Below, in pieces: positions 36,218 through 44,354 of a DNA stretch of 64,000 nucleotides. The DNA is from Streptomyces virginiae (GTDB lineage Bacteria; Actinomycetota; Actinomycetes; Streptomycetales; Streptomycetaceae): NCBI RefSeq assembly GCF_000720455.1, contig NZ_JOAK01000010.1:124001-188000 (forward strand), written 5' to 3'. A model generated the notes under the pieces. It ran no database searches. It was not told the origin of the DNA and saw nothing but the letters and a program-made list of their open reading frames with translations. The stretch's first letter is position 1, and every line of letters begins with the position of its first letter. Both the position numbers and the translations under genes were made by a program.

Positions 36218-37976
36218 GCGGTGCGGGACCGAGCAGGACGAGGAGGTCCCCCTCCGCCGGGGTGACGGCCCCGGCCTCGGAGACCGGGACGAGCCCGCCG
36301 TCGGCCCGCACCACGAACAGCGTCTCGCAGTCCGCCGGGACCGGCAGGCCGGCCGGCTGCACCAGGTACCGGGCGCCCTGCCGGTGGCGCTCGGCCAGGA
36401 CGTGCCGGACCAGGCGGGAACCGAAGAGGACGTCGCCGCCCGTGTAGGGGGCGACGACGCCGTGGCTGGTGTGCGGGGGGCCGACGCGGTAGACGGGGCC
36501 TTCGACGTTGCCCTGCACCATGACCGAGGCCAGGGCGTTGAAGTCGTCGTCGTCCGTGAGCAGGAAGACGGCGGTGACGCCCTCCAGCCGTGCGCGCGGA
36601 TTGGTGGCCGTTGCCAGCAGCTCCCCGTGCGCCAGTTCGATCCCGGCGTCCTTGATCCGCTCCCGTTCGTCCTCGTCGCCCGCCCACATGAGGACGTCGA
36701 GCCCGGCCGACCGCAGCGCCTTCCCCATGTCGACGACCCAGCGGTCTCCGCCGACCAGCAGGGGGCGTGTGCGGGAGGGGCGCACGACGCCCAGTCTGCG
36801 GGCCACGGGGCCGGCGGTCAGCGCGTAGAGCAGGACCGTCCCCACGATCACCAGGAAGGTGACCGGGAGGATCTTCGAGGCCCCGGGCAGGCCCTTGTCC
36901 GACAACGTGGCGGCGAAGGCCGAGGCGGTGGAGGCCGCGACGATGCCGCGCGGCGCCATCCAGGCGAGGAAGCCCCGCTCCCCCCGGGTGAGACCTGAGT
37001 TTCTGGTGGACAGGAAGGCGATCGCCGGCCGCAGGACCAGGACGAGGAAGGCGATGAGGATGAGGGAGGGGAGGAGCACGGGCGTCAGGGACGCCGGGGT
37101 GACCGTCGAGGAGATCGAGACGAAGAGCAGCCCGATGATCAGCTGGACCAGCGTCTCGAAGAAGGGGCGGCGGGCGGGCATGTCGAAACCGGGGAGGTTG
37201 GTGACGGCCAGCCCCGTGACGATCGCGGCGATCAGCCCGGTGTCGTCGCGGACGATGTCGCAGCCGGCCGACACCGTGATCACCACGGCCAGCTGGGCGA
37301 GCGTGCCGAGCGTCTCGCCGAGCCGCATGATCCGCAGCGTCAGCCACAGCAGGGCGACGCCCACGGCCCCGCCGACCAGGCCGACAGCCATGCTGATCAG
37401 GAACTGGCCGATCTGGTAACCGCGGCCGATGTCGATCCGGTGGGAGGAGGAGACGGCGTGGAAGACGAGCGCGCCGAGGATGCCGCCGATCGGGTCGATC
37501 AGCGTCCCTTCCCAGACCAGGATGCGCCGTACCTTGTCGGTCGGCCGCACGTACTCGAGCAGCGGGCCCACCACCGTCGGGCCCGACACCACGAGGATCG
37601 TGCCCAGCATCGCGCCGGTGGCGAGCGACATGCCGAACAGGGCGGGGGACACGAAGCCGACGGCGAGGAAGGTGCCGAGGACGCCCACCGTCAGCAGTCT
37701 GCCCACGATGCCCCGGGTGCGGCCGGTGAGCTGGCGCAGGTTGAGTCCGAGACCGGCGTCGTAGAGGATCACGGCCACGGACAGGGACACCAGCGCGTCG
37801 AACTCCGCTCCGATGAGCCGGTCCGGGTGGATGACGTCGGTCAGTGCCCCCGCGACGAATCCGGCCGGCAGCAGCAGGATCAGCGCCGGCACGCGCAGCC
37901 TGTTGGCCAGGATCTGCGAGATCGCGGCCAGCGCCACCGTCAGGGCGATGCCGAGGAGGATCTGGTCCTCGCTCAC
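36189..37976 (-). CDS. CPA1-type cation:proton antiporter with C-terminal TrkA-N-like domain
   Basis: A 595-residue transporter. About 12 membrane segments cover the first 390 residues, including LVSLSVAVILYDAGLGLNLR, the TGAMLGTILVVSGPTVVGPLL element and EGTLIDPIGGILGALVFHAV, which are characteristic of NhaP-type antiporters. The C-terminal ~200 residues form a Rossmann-like regulatory domain (PLLVGGDRWVVDMGKALRSA, then VTAVFLLTDDDDFNALASVM) whose first glycine motif is degenerate. It ends in a TrkA-C-like stretch. It probably exchanges Na+ or K+ for protons. A GTG start gives SEDQILLGIAL. Confidence 0.88.
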   Translation of the reverse strand: MSEDQILLGIALTVALAAISQILANRLRVPALILLLPAGFVAGALTDVIHPDRLIGAEFDALVSLSVAVILYDAGLGLNLRQLTGRTRGIVGRLLTVGVLGTFLAVGFVSPALFGMSLATGAMLGTILVVSGPTVVGPLLEYVRPTDKVRRILVWEGTLIDPIGGILGALVFHAVSSSHRIDIGRGYQIGQFLISMAVGLVGGAVGVALLWLTLRIMRLGETLGTLAQLAVVITVSAGCDIVRDDTGLIAAIVTGLAVTNLPGFDMPARRPFFETLVQLIIGLLFVSISSTVTPASLTPVLLPSLILIAFLVLVLRPAIAFLSTRNSGLTRGERGFLAWMAPRGIVAASTASAFAATLSDKGLPGASKILPVTFLVIVGTVLLYALTAGPVARRLGVVRPSRTRPLLVGGDRWVVDMGKALRSAGLDVLMWAGDEDERERIKDAGIELAHGELLATATNPRARLEGVTAVFLLTDDDDFNALASVMVQGNVEGPVYRVGPPHTSHGVVAPYTGGDVLFGSRLVRHVLAERHRQGARYLVQPAGLPVPADCETLFVVRADGGLVPVSEAGAVTPAEGDLLVLLGPAPLTPPGPEPG

Positions 37977-38021
37977 GGGGCCGGCGCCCCTCGGACGCGG
38001 CCCGACGGGGGCCGGCGGCCG

Positions 38022-39077
38022 TCAGCCCCCATCGGTGCCCTCTCCCGGTTCGACGGCGCCGCGGCGGAGGTCGGCGTCGGTGAGCGACTCCAGCTCGCCG
38101 TGCGTGTCCAGCCAGTACAGGAGGGCGACGGCCGGGGCGACGATCACCACGGCCACCAGCGTGACGAACGCCAGCCAGGTCAGGGTGGAGGGGGCGCCCG
38201 CGGCGTCGGCCACGGTCAGCGAGGTGGGGATGAGGTAGGGCCGCTGGGCCATGCCCCAGGCGAGGACCGCCGCCGCGACGACCCCCACCGCCGCGACGCG
38301 TACCCAGGTGCCCGGCGGGCGCAGCAGCAGCCAGGCCGTGGCGAACGTGGCGGCCACGGCCAGGAGGACGAACAGCAGCCCCATGCCGTGGGTGAGGCCG
38401 TGCCAGATGTGCGGGGCGTCCGAGCGCGTGACGAACAGCGCGACCACGGCCAGCACGGCGACCACGGCCAGCGCGGCCAGCGCCCGCCCCCGGAAGTGGT
38501 CGACCAGATCGGGTGCGTCGAAGCGGCGGGCGTCACCGGAGAGGAACACGGCGCCGAGGAAGGCCGTCGTCGCGATGGCCAGCAGCCCGAACACCAGGGA
38601 GGTCGGGTTGGACCAGGCCTCCGCCGAGGCCTCCGTACCGAGTGCGACCCGCCCCGAGGCGACCCCGCCGACGGCGGCGCCGAGGAAGAAGGGCGTCACG
38701 AGGGAGGACAGGGCGAACAGGGCCCCGAACAGGCGCCGCCCGGCGATCCGCCGGGAGGCCTTGCGGAAGGCGAAGCCCGCGCCGCGCAGGACCATGCCGA
38801 CGGCGGCCAGGGCGAGCGGCAGCCACATCGCGGAGAACACCGTCTGGAAGAAGACCGGGAACCCCGTCCACATGATGACGAAGATGAAGATCAGCCAGAC
38901 GTTGTTGACCTCCCACACCGGAGCCATGGCGTGGTCGATGAGCCACCGGGGGCGCTTGCCCCGCTCCGCCCCTCCGGCCGTCAGGTCCCAGAAGCCGGCT
39001 CCGTAGTCGGTGCCGCCGGCGCAGGTGTACGCGGTCACGGCGAGCAGCAGCACGAAGGCGATGACGTCGGCGGTCAC
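38022..39077 (-). CDS. cydB: Cytochrome bd oxidase subunit II
   Basis: A 351-residue membrane subunit of the bd-type quinol oxidase, a high-affinity, non-proton-pumping terminal oxidase. The N terminus reads VIAFVLLLAVTAYTCAGGTD followed by YGAGFWDL, the quinol-oxidase II signature, then MAPVWEVNNVWLIFIFVIMW. About eight hydrophobic helices follow. The GTG start overlaps the cydA stop by four bases. There is no cydCD assembly transporter in this window, whereas many actinobacteria carry it next to cydAB. Confidence 0.93.
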   Translation of the reverse strand: MTADVIAFVLLLAVTAYTCAGGTDYGAGFWDLTAGGAERGKRPRWLIDHAMAPVWEVNNVWLIFIFVIMWTGFPVFFQTVFSAMWLPLALAAVGMVLRGAGFAFRKASRRIAGRRLFGALFALSSLVTPFFLGAAVGGVASGRVALGTEASAEAWSNPTSLVFGLLAIATTAFLGAVFLSGDARRFDAPDLVDHFRGRALAALAVVAVLAVVALFVTRSDAPHIWHGLTHGMGLLFVLLAVAATFATAWLLLRPPGTWVRVAAVGVVAAAVLAWGMAQRPYLIPTSLTVADAAGAPSTLTWLAFVTLVAVVIVAPAVALLYWLDTHGELESLTDADLRRGAVEPGEGTDGG

Positions 39078-40525
39078 GGGCGGCCGTCCCCGGACGCGGA
39101 CGGGACGGGCGAGCGAGGTCCGTACGGCGTGTCCGCCTCCGGCTCCTCGCCCGGCCCCCCTGCCCCCTGTTGCGCGTCGGCGAGCCGCCATCGGGTGCGC
39201 ATCTTGAGGAGGACGGCGAGGAACGCGCCGAAGACGAACACGTACACCACGATCACCAGCCCGAACATGATCCACAAGGTCGTCGAGCGGGTCGCCGTGA
39301 CCGCCTCGGCGACCCGCATGTTCTGGTAGACGATCCACGGCTGGCGTCCCACCTCGGTGGTGACCCAGCCGCACTCCACGGCCACGACGGACGCGACGCC
39401 CGCGCAGGCCGCGCTGCGCCAGAACCACTTGGAGGCCGGCAGCCTGTGGTGCCGCCACCACACCAGCGCGTACCAGAGGGCGAGCAGCACCAGCACGGAC
39501 CCGATCACGACCATGAGGTCGAAGGCCCAGTGGGCGATGGTCGCCTGGGTGGCGTTCGGCCGGTCGCTCGCCGGGACGGAGGACAGCCCCGTCACCTTGG
39601 TGTCCGGGCTGAAGCCGGCCAGGATGGAATCGAGCTGGGGGATCTTGATGCCGCCCGAGATGGACCCGTCCGGATGCAGACGGCCGAACAGGTACTCGGG
39701 CATGTGGGTGTCGGTCTCCCAGACGATCTCCATGGCGGCGAACTTCACCGGCTGCTTCTGGAACACCTGCCGGGCGATGGAGTCGCCCAGGACGAACTGG
39801 ATCGGGGTGGCGACGGCGGCGACGGTGAAGGGGACGGTGAAGCCGAGCCGGTGGTAGTGGTCCCGGCGGCCGCGCAGCCAGCCGACGGCGTAGACGCCGG
39901 CCACCACGTACCCCGCGGTCAGCATCATCGCCACGACGAAGTGCCAGTACTGCGGTCCGAACATCGGGGTGAAGACGGCCTTCCAGATGTTCACGTCGAC
40001 CGGGTTGCCGGCGGAGTCGAGGGAGAAGCCCCGCGGGGTGTTCATCCACGAGTTCGCGGCCAGGATGCCGAAGGCCCCCATCAGCGCGGCGGCCGGCAGC
40101 GGGAGCCCGAGCAGGAAGTGCGTACGGGGTTTCAGCCGGCGCCAGCCGTACAGGTAGACGGCGATGAGCACGGCTTCGAGGAAGAAGGCCCACGCCTCGA
40201 CGCCGAAGCCGATGCCGAACACGTCACCCCACTTGCCCATGAGCCCCGGCCAGAGCAGGCCGAACTCGAAGGACAGCACGGTGCCGGTGACGACTCCGAC
40301 GGCGAACTGCACCGCCATGACGGCCGACCAGCGCCGTGCCAGCAGCAGGGCAGTGGGGTCGTTGTGGCGGATCCCCCGGTAGTGCATCAGCAGGGTGATG
40401 AACGGCAGGGCCACGCCCATCGGCACCAGGATGATGTGCGAGGCGAGGGTGAAGGCCATGAGCTGTCTGGCCGGGAGCAGCTGGGCCGGGGCGTCCGCCG
40501 CCAGCAGGAGAACCGTGGAGTGCAT
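39074..40525 (-). CDS. cydA: Cytochrome bd oxidase subunit I
   Basis: A 483-residue heme-bearing subunit. His30 in FTLASHIILVPMG matches the high-spin heme ligand of E. coli CydA, and MFGPQYWHFVVAMM carries the heme b595/b558 region histidine. The methionine ligand lies in VYQNMRVAEAVT after the highly conserved GWVTTEVGRQPW. The quinol loop is of the short type, as in most actinobacteria. The last ~40 residues are a polar tail. The ATG lies just after an otherwise unremarkable 42-base gap from the SDR gene, and transcription runs on into cydB. Confidence 0.94.
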   Translation of the reverse strand: MHSTVLLLAADAPAQLLPARQLMAFTLASHIILVPMGVALPFITLLMHYRGIRHNDPTALLLARRWSAVMAVQFAVGVVTGTVLSFEFGLLWPGLMGKWGDVFGIGFGVEAWAFFLEAVLIAVYLYGWRRLKPRTHFLLGLPLPAAALMGAFGILAANSWMNTPRGFSLDSAGNPVDVNIWKAVFTPMFGPQYWHFVVAMMLTAGYVVAGVYAVGWLRGRRDHYHRLGFTVPFTVAAVATPIQFVLGDSIARQVFQKQPVKFAAMEIVWETDTHMPEYLFGRLHPDGSISGGIKIPQLDSILAGFSPDTKVTGLSSVPASDRPNATQATIAHWAFDLMVVIGSVLVLLALWYALVWWRHHRLPASKWFWRSAACAGVASVVAVECGWVTTEVGRQPWIVYQNMRVAEAVTATRSTTLWIMFGLVIVVYVFVFGAFLAVLLKMRTRWRLADAQQGAGGPGEEPEADTPYGPRSPVPSASGDGRP

Positions 40526-40567
40526 GCGTGCCTTCGCTGCTAGAAGCGACCGGAGGGGCTGGGGCGG

Positions 40568-41407
40568 CTACCCGCCGGTGGCGAACCCGGGGAAGAGGGT
40601 CATTCCGCCGTCGACGTAGAGGGTGGTGCCCACCACGTAGTCCAGGAGGTCGGAGGCGAGGACGACGACCGCGTTGGCGATGTCGTCGGGATCGCCGATC
40701 CGGTCGTAGGGGATCAGCTTGAGCAGGTCCTCGCGGGCCTGCGGGGTCTCCCAGGCGCTGCGGTTGATCGGTGTCCTGATGGCTCCGGGGGCGACCGCGT
40801 TCACCCGGATCTTCTGCGGTGCGAGCTCCTGGGCCAGGGTCTCCATCATCATCTGCACGCCGCCCTTGGAGGAGGCGTAGTTGACGTGTCCCGCCCACGG
40901 GATGAGCTGGTGCACCGAGCTCATGCAGATGATCTTCCCGGCCGCCCGGGACACCTCGGGCACGACACCGCGCCGCACGAACTCCTTCGTCGCCTCGCGG
41001 GCGCACAGGAACTGTCCCGTCAGGTTGACGTCCAGGACCTTCTGCCACTGGGCGAGGGTCATCTCGGTGAACGAGGAGTCCCGTTGCAGGCCGGCGTTGG
41101 CGACCATGATGTCGATCGTCCCGAACTCCCGGACCATCCGGTCCACCATGGCGACGACCTGGTCCTCCTGGGACACGTCCGCCTCGTACGCCGCCGCGCG
41201 CACCCCGAAGGAGGTGATCTCCCGGACCACCTCCTCGGCGGACTCCTGGTCGGCCACGTAGTTCACGACCACGTCGGCGCCGGCCCGGCCCAGCCCGATG
41301 GCGGTCGCCTTCCCGATGCCGGAGTTGGCGCCGGTGACCAGCGCCTTCTGGCCCTTGAGCAGGTGAGCCGGAATCACGTCCTGCGGTGCGCCCACGGTGG
41401 AATCCAC
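40568..41407 (-). CDS. Short-chain dehydrogenase, glucose 1-dehydrogenase-like
   Basis: A 279-residue NAD(P)-dependent oxidoreductase. The cofactor motif TGANSGIGKATAIG is at residues ~25-38 and NAG at 104-106. The catalytic set is Ser163/164, Tyr177 and Lys181 in CMSSVHQLIPWAGHVNYASS and K. The C terminus DYVVGTTLYVDGGMTLFPGF is typical of glucose 1-dehydrogenases of the GdhB/Bacillus type. The GTG start (DSTVGAPQ) has an excellent GAGGAGG nine bases upstream. Gluconokinase and epimerase functions are encoded nearby, which supports an aldose substrate. Other polyols or sugars remain possible. Confidence 0.85.
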   Translation of the reverse strand: MDSTVGAPQDVIPAHLLKGQKALVTGANSGIGKATAIGLGRAGADVVVNYVADQESAEEVVREITSFGVRAAAYEADVSQEDQVVAMVDRMVREFGTIDIMVANAGLQRDSSFTEMTLAQWQKVLDVNLTGQFLCAREATKEFVRRGVVPEVSRAAGKIICMSSVHQLIPWAGHVNYASSKGGVQMMMETLAQELAPQKIRVNAVAPGAIRTPINRSAWETPQAREDLLKLIPYDRIGDPDDIANAVVVLASDLLDYVVGTTLYVDGGMTLFPGFATGG

Positions 41408-41595
41408 GTTGTGCTGCCTCCTCGAAGAGCGGGCTCCGGCGCGCCCCGGCCGCGGCCGGGGCGACCGACCGCCCACGTAATCACCGGCCGGTGACGGGGG
41501 CCTGCCGGGCGGGTCCCGGTTGGGCCGTTCGGCGGAGGATCTTCCTCCGGTCGGCGCAGGTGGGCGATGGGGTCCGCGCGGACACCGGGAGGGGC

Positions 41596-43176
41596 TCAGT
41601 TCAGCCGCGACAGGAGGTGGTCGCCGACCCGCAGGGCGTTGGCGATGGCGGTCAGGGACGGGTTGACCGCGCCGATGCTCGGGAAGAAGCTCGTGTCGAC
41701 GACGTAGAGGTTGTCGAGGTCGTGGGCCTTGCAGTTGACGTCCAGCACCGAGGTGGCCGGGTCCGTGCCGAAACGGACGGTGCCCGCCTGGTGCGCGGTC
41801 GCCCCGATCGGCATGCCCTTGTGCAGGTAGATGCTGTGCGGCAGCAGGTGGTGCTCGTGCATGCCCAGGTGTCCGAGCATGCCCTGCAGCTTGTGCCTGA
41901 GCCGCCCCAGGCCCTCGATGTTGTTCTTCTCGTCGAGCGAGAGGTGGATGGCGCCGTCGGAGTCCAGGGTGACCCGGTTGTCGGGCATCGGGAGGTCCTC
42001 GCCGCACAGCCAGAAGTCGACCGCGTGGTGCGCCAGCACCTCGAAGGGCATGTCCGGCGTGATCGCGCCGGCCCAGCGCGGGGCCTCACCGTGGATCTGC
42101 TCGGCGTCCGACTTGCCGAGCATCTGGATGCCGCCCAGCGGGAAGTCCCAGTCGTCCGCGCCCAGATACCAGTCGTGCAGCGCGAGGGTCTTCTGGAACT
42201 GCGTCGGGTTGGGCTCCTTCGACACCGCCATCAGGGCCAGGTTGTTGTGCCGCATGTAGTGCCGGCCCACCATGTCGGAGCTGTTGGCCAGACCCCGGGG
42301 ATGCCGGTCGTCGGCCGAGGCCAGCAGCAGGGCCGCGGAGTTGACCGCCCCGCAGGAGACGACCACGACGTCCGAGGAGAACCGGGTCTCGGACCCGTCG
42401 GCCAGCCGGACGACGGCGGCGGTGACGCTGCGCCCGGTCGGGTCGGTCTCCAGCCGGACCACGTGGGCGTTGGTGATCATCTCGACACCCGGATGTTCCA
42501 GGGCGGGCTCCACGCAGATCACCTGGGCGTCGGACTTGCCCCGCACCAGGCAGGGGAAGCCGTCCACCCGGTCGCAGCGGATGCACACGCTGGAGGGAAC
42601 GGCCCGCCCGTCGGCGTCCTGGACGAGGTCCACCCCGATGGGCAGGTGGAAGGGGTGCAGCCCCCGCTTCTCCAGGTCGTCGCTCAACTGCTGGATGCGC
42701 GGCTCGTGTTCGACGGGCGGGTAGGCGTACTGCGCGCTCACCGGCCCCTCGCCCGGGTCCTCGCCGTGCCGTCCGTGGACGAGGTAGAGGTGCTCGGCCT
42801 GTGTGTAGTACGGCTCCAGGTCCTCGTACCGCAGCGGCCAGGCGGGGGAGATGCCGCCGTGGTGCCTGATCTCGCCGAAGTCCTCGGGCCGCAGCCGGAA
42901 GAGCGCGGCCCCGTAGAACTTGGTGTTGCCGCCGACGTAGTAGTTGACCTCGGGCGGGAACTCGTTGCCGTGCTTGTCGAACCAGAACTCCGGCGCCCGG
43001 TACTTGCCCCTGACGAACACGGCGGTGGATTCCCAGTTGTCCCGCTCCCGCGGCAGGTAGCCGCCGCGTTCGAGGAGGAGCACGCGCTTGCCGGAGGGCG
43101 CCAGCCGGTGGGCGAGGGTACCGCCCCCGGCGCCGGTGCCGATGATGATGACGTCGTAGTGGGGAGAGTCGCCCAC
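41596..43176 (-). CDS. GMC-family FAD-dependent oxidoreductase
   Basis: A 526-residue flavoenzyme. The FAD-binding motif is IIIGTGAGGGTLAHRLA near the N terminus, then GGNTKFYGAALFRLRPEDFG (covalent/stacking loop region) and SSVCIRCDRVDGFPCLVRGK with cysteines. The C-terminal active-site segment is AHQAGTVRFGTDPATSVLD followed by DTSFFPSIGAVNPSLTAIA. The His/Asn pair expected of GMC enzymes is represented by the HQAGT histidine and the VNPS asparagine. The family oxidises sugars, polyols or alcohols. Its nearness to the SDR and gluconokinase genes suggests a sugar. The start (GDSPHYDVIII) is picked because AAGGA lies 11 bases upstream. Earlier GTGs are possible. Confidence 0.82.
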   Translation of the reverse strand: MGDSPHYDVIIIGTGAGGGTLAHRLAPSGKRVLLLERGGYLPRERDNWESTAVFVRGKYRAPEFWFDKHGNEFPPEVNYYVGGNTKFYGAALFRLRPEDFGEIRHHGGISPAWPLRYEDLEPYYTQAEHLYLVHGRHGEDPGEGPVSAQYAYPPVEHEPRIQQLSDDLEKRGLHPFHLPIGVDLVQDADGRAVPSSVCIRCDRVDGFPCLVRGKSDAQVICVEPALEHPGVEMITNAHVVRLETDPTGRSVTAAVVRLADGSETRFSSDVVVVSCGAVNSAALLLASADDRHPRGLANSSDMVGRHYMRHNNLALMAVSKEPNPTQFQKTLALHDWYLGADDWDFPLGGIQMLGKSDAEQIHGEAPRWAGAITPDMPFEVLAHHAVDFWLCGEDLPMPDNRVTLDSDGAIHLSLDEKNNIEGLGRLRHKLQGMLGHLGMHEHHLLPHSIYLHKGMPIGATAHQAGTVRFGTDPATSVLDVNCKAHDLDNLYVVDTSFFPSIGAVNPSLTAIANALRVGDHLLSRLN

Positions 43177-43284
43177 GTCGACCACCGTCCTTGGGCTCGT
43201 GGCCCCGCCCGGCGGGCCGGGACCTGTCACTCCGCGGAGCGGAGGCCAAGCATTCCCACCCATTCGAAGCTAGCCGCCCTTGCA

Positions 43285-43348
43285 CCGGACGGCGACCCGG
43301 CCGGACGGCGACCCGGCCGGACGGCGACCCGGCCGGACGGCGACCCGG
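43285..43348. repeat. Four perfect tandem copies of a 16-base unit
   Basis: CCGGACGGCGACCCGG is repeated exactly four times, followed by a degenerate fifth copy starting CCGGGCGG. The array lies between the GMC gene start and the cyclase gene stop, so it sits in their intergenic transcript or promoter region. Perfect copies suggest recent expansion. Confidence 0.85.
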
Positions 43349-43376
43349 CCGGGCGGACCCCGGACGCGGGCCGCCG

Positions 43377-44354
43377 TCACAGCACGGCGATCGGGTTCAC
43401 GGGGGATCCGGTGGCGCCCGGCAGGCGCAGCGGGGCGACCACGCACAGGAAGCTCCAGCGGCCGGCCCGCGCGCAGGCCCCCGCCAGCTCCTCGAACTGC
43501 AGGTAGTCCATGAGGTGCACGCCCATCGCGTGCACCGCCAGGACGTGCACGGGGAAGGCCACGTCCGCCACCGCGCTGGGCGCGGTGTCGTTGTTGCCGT
43601 CGCCGCCCAGGACGGCCACTTCCCGCTCCGCCAGGAACACCATGGCCTCCGGGTGCAGCCCGGCCCTGGCCCGGGCCGCCTCCCACGCCCCCAGCTCCCC
43701 GCGGCGGCGCCGGTGACCCACCCGGACGAGCAGCAGGTCCCCGGGGCCGACCCGGACGCCCTGCGCGTCCTCGGCGGCCGTCAGGTCCTGCGCCGTCACG
43801 TGGTCCCCCGGCTCCAGCCAGGGCACGCCCCGCAGCCGTGGGACGTCCAGCAGCACCCCCCGCCCGGCGATGCCCTCCCGGACCAGGTCCACGGAGAGCG
43901 AACGGACCTCCGCGGCCGTCGCGTCGACGGCCGGGACGCCGTCGTAGAGCTCGCCGTCGTACAGCACGTGGTTCAGCGCGTCGAGGTGGCTGTCCGCGTC
44001 GCCGTGGACGTTCATCGCGAACCGGTCGAGCGCGAAGTGCAGTCCCTCGGCCCCGGCCTCCCCGGGGGCGGGCCCGGTCATCCGGTGCTTCGCCGGCTCG
44101 GGGTTGTCCGGGCCCGGCCGGGTCTCGATCGGCGCGGCCAGGGACACCGTGCGGCCGAGCCGGACCTCGGCCGCGGCCGCCGCGACGCGGGCGGGCGTCA
44201 GATGGCGCAGCGCCCCTCGCCGGCCGCCGTGCCCACTGCCGTGCGCACCGCCGTGCGCTTCGGGCCGGGCCGCAGCGCGCAGCCGCTCGTACAGCGTCCG
44301 GAAGTCCTCCCCGCTCATGGGCCGCGCGACGGGCGGCTGCGGCCGCCGGGTCAT
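43377..44354 (-). CDS. Cyclase-family metal-dependent hydrolase (PF04199)
   Basis: A 325-residue protein of the putative-cyclase family, which includes kynurenine formamidase and isatin hydrolase. The metal-binding region reads NVHGDADSHLDALNHVLYDG, a variant of the usual HxGTHxDxxxH. Later segments VLLDVPRLRGVPWL, GPGDLLLVRVGH and AVHAMGVHLMDYLQFEELA are standard for the fold. The start ATG overlaps the upstream kinase-epimerase gene by four bases. In this sugar-oxidation neighbourhood a lactone- or amide-hydrolysing role is conceivable, but the substrate is unknown. Confidence 0.82.
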   Translation of the reverse strand: MTRRPQPPVARPMSGEDFRTLYERLRAAARPEAHGGAHGSGHGGRRGALRHLTPARVAAAAAEVRLGRTVSLAAPIETRPGPDNPEPAKHRMTGPAPGEAGAEGLHFALDRFAMNVHGDADSHLDALNHVLYDGELYDGVPAVDATAAEVRSLSVDLVREGIAGRGVLLDVPRLRGVPWLEPGDHVTAQDLTAAEDAQGVRVGPGDLLLVRVGHRRRRGELGAWEAARARAGLHPEAMVFLAEREVAVLGGDGNNDTAPSAVADVAFPVHVLAVHAMGVHLMDYLQFEELAGACARAGRWSFLCVVAPLRLPGATGSPVNPIAVL

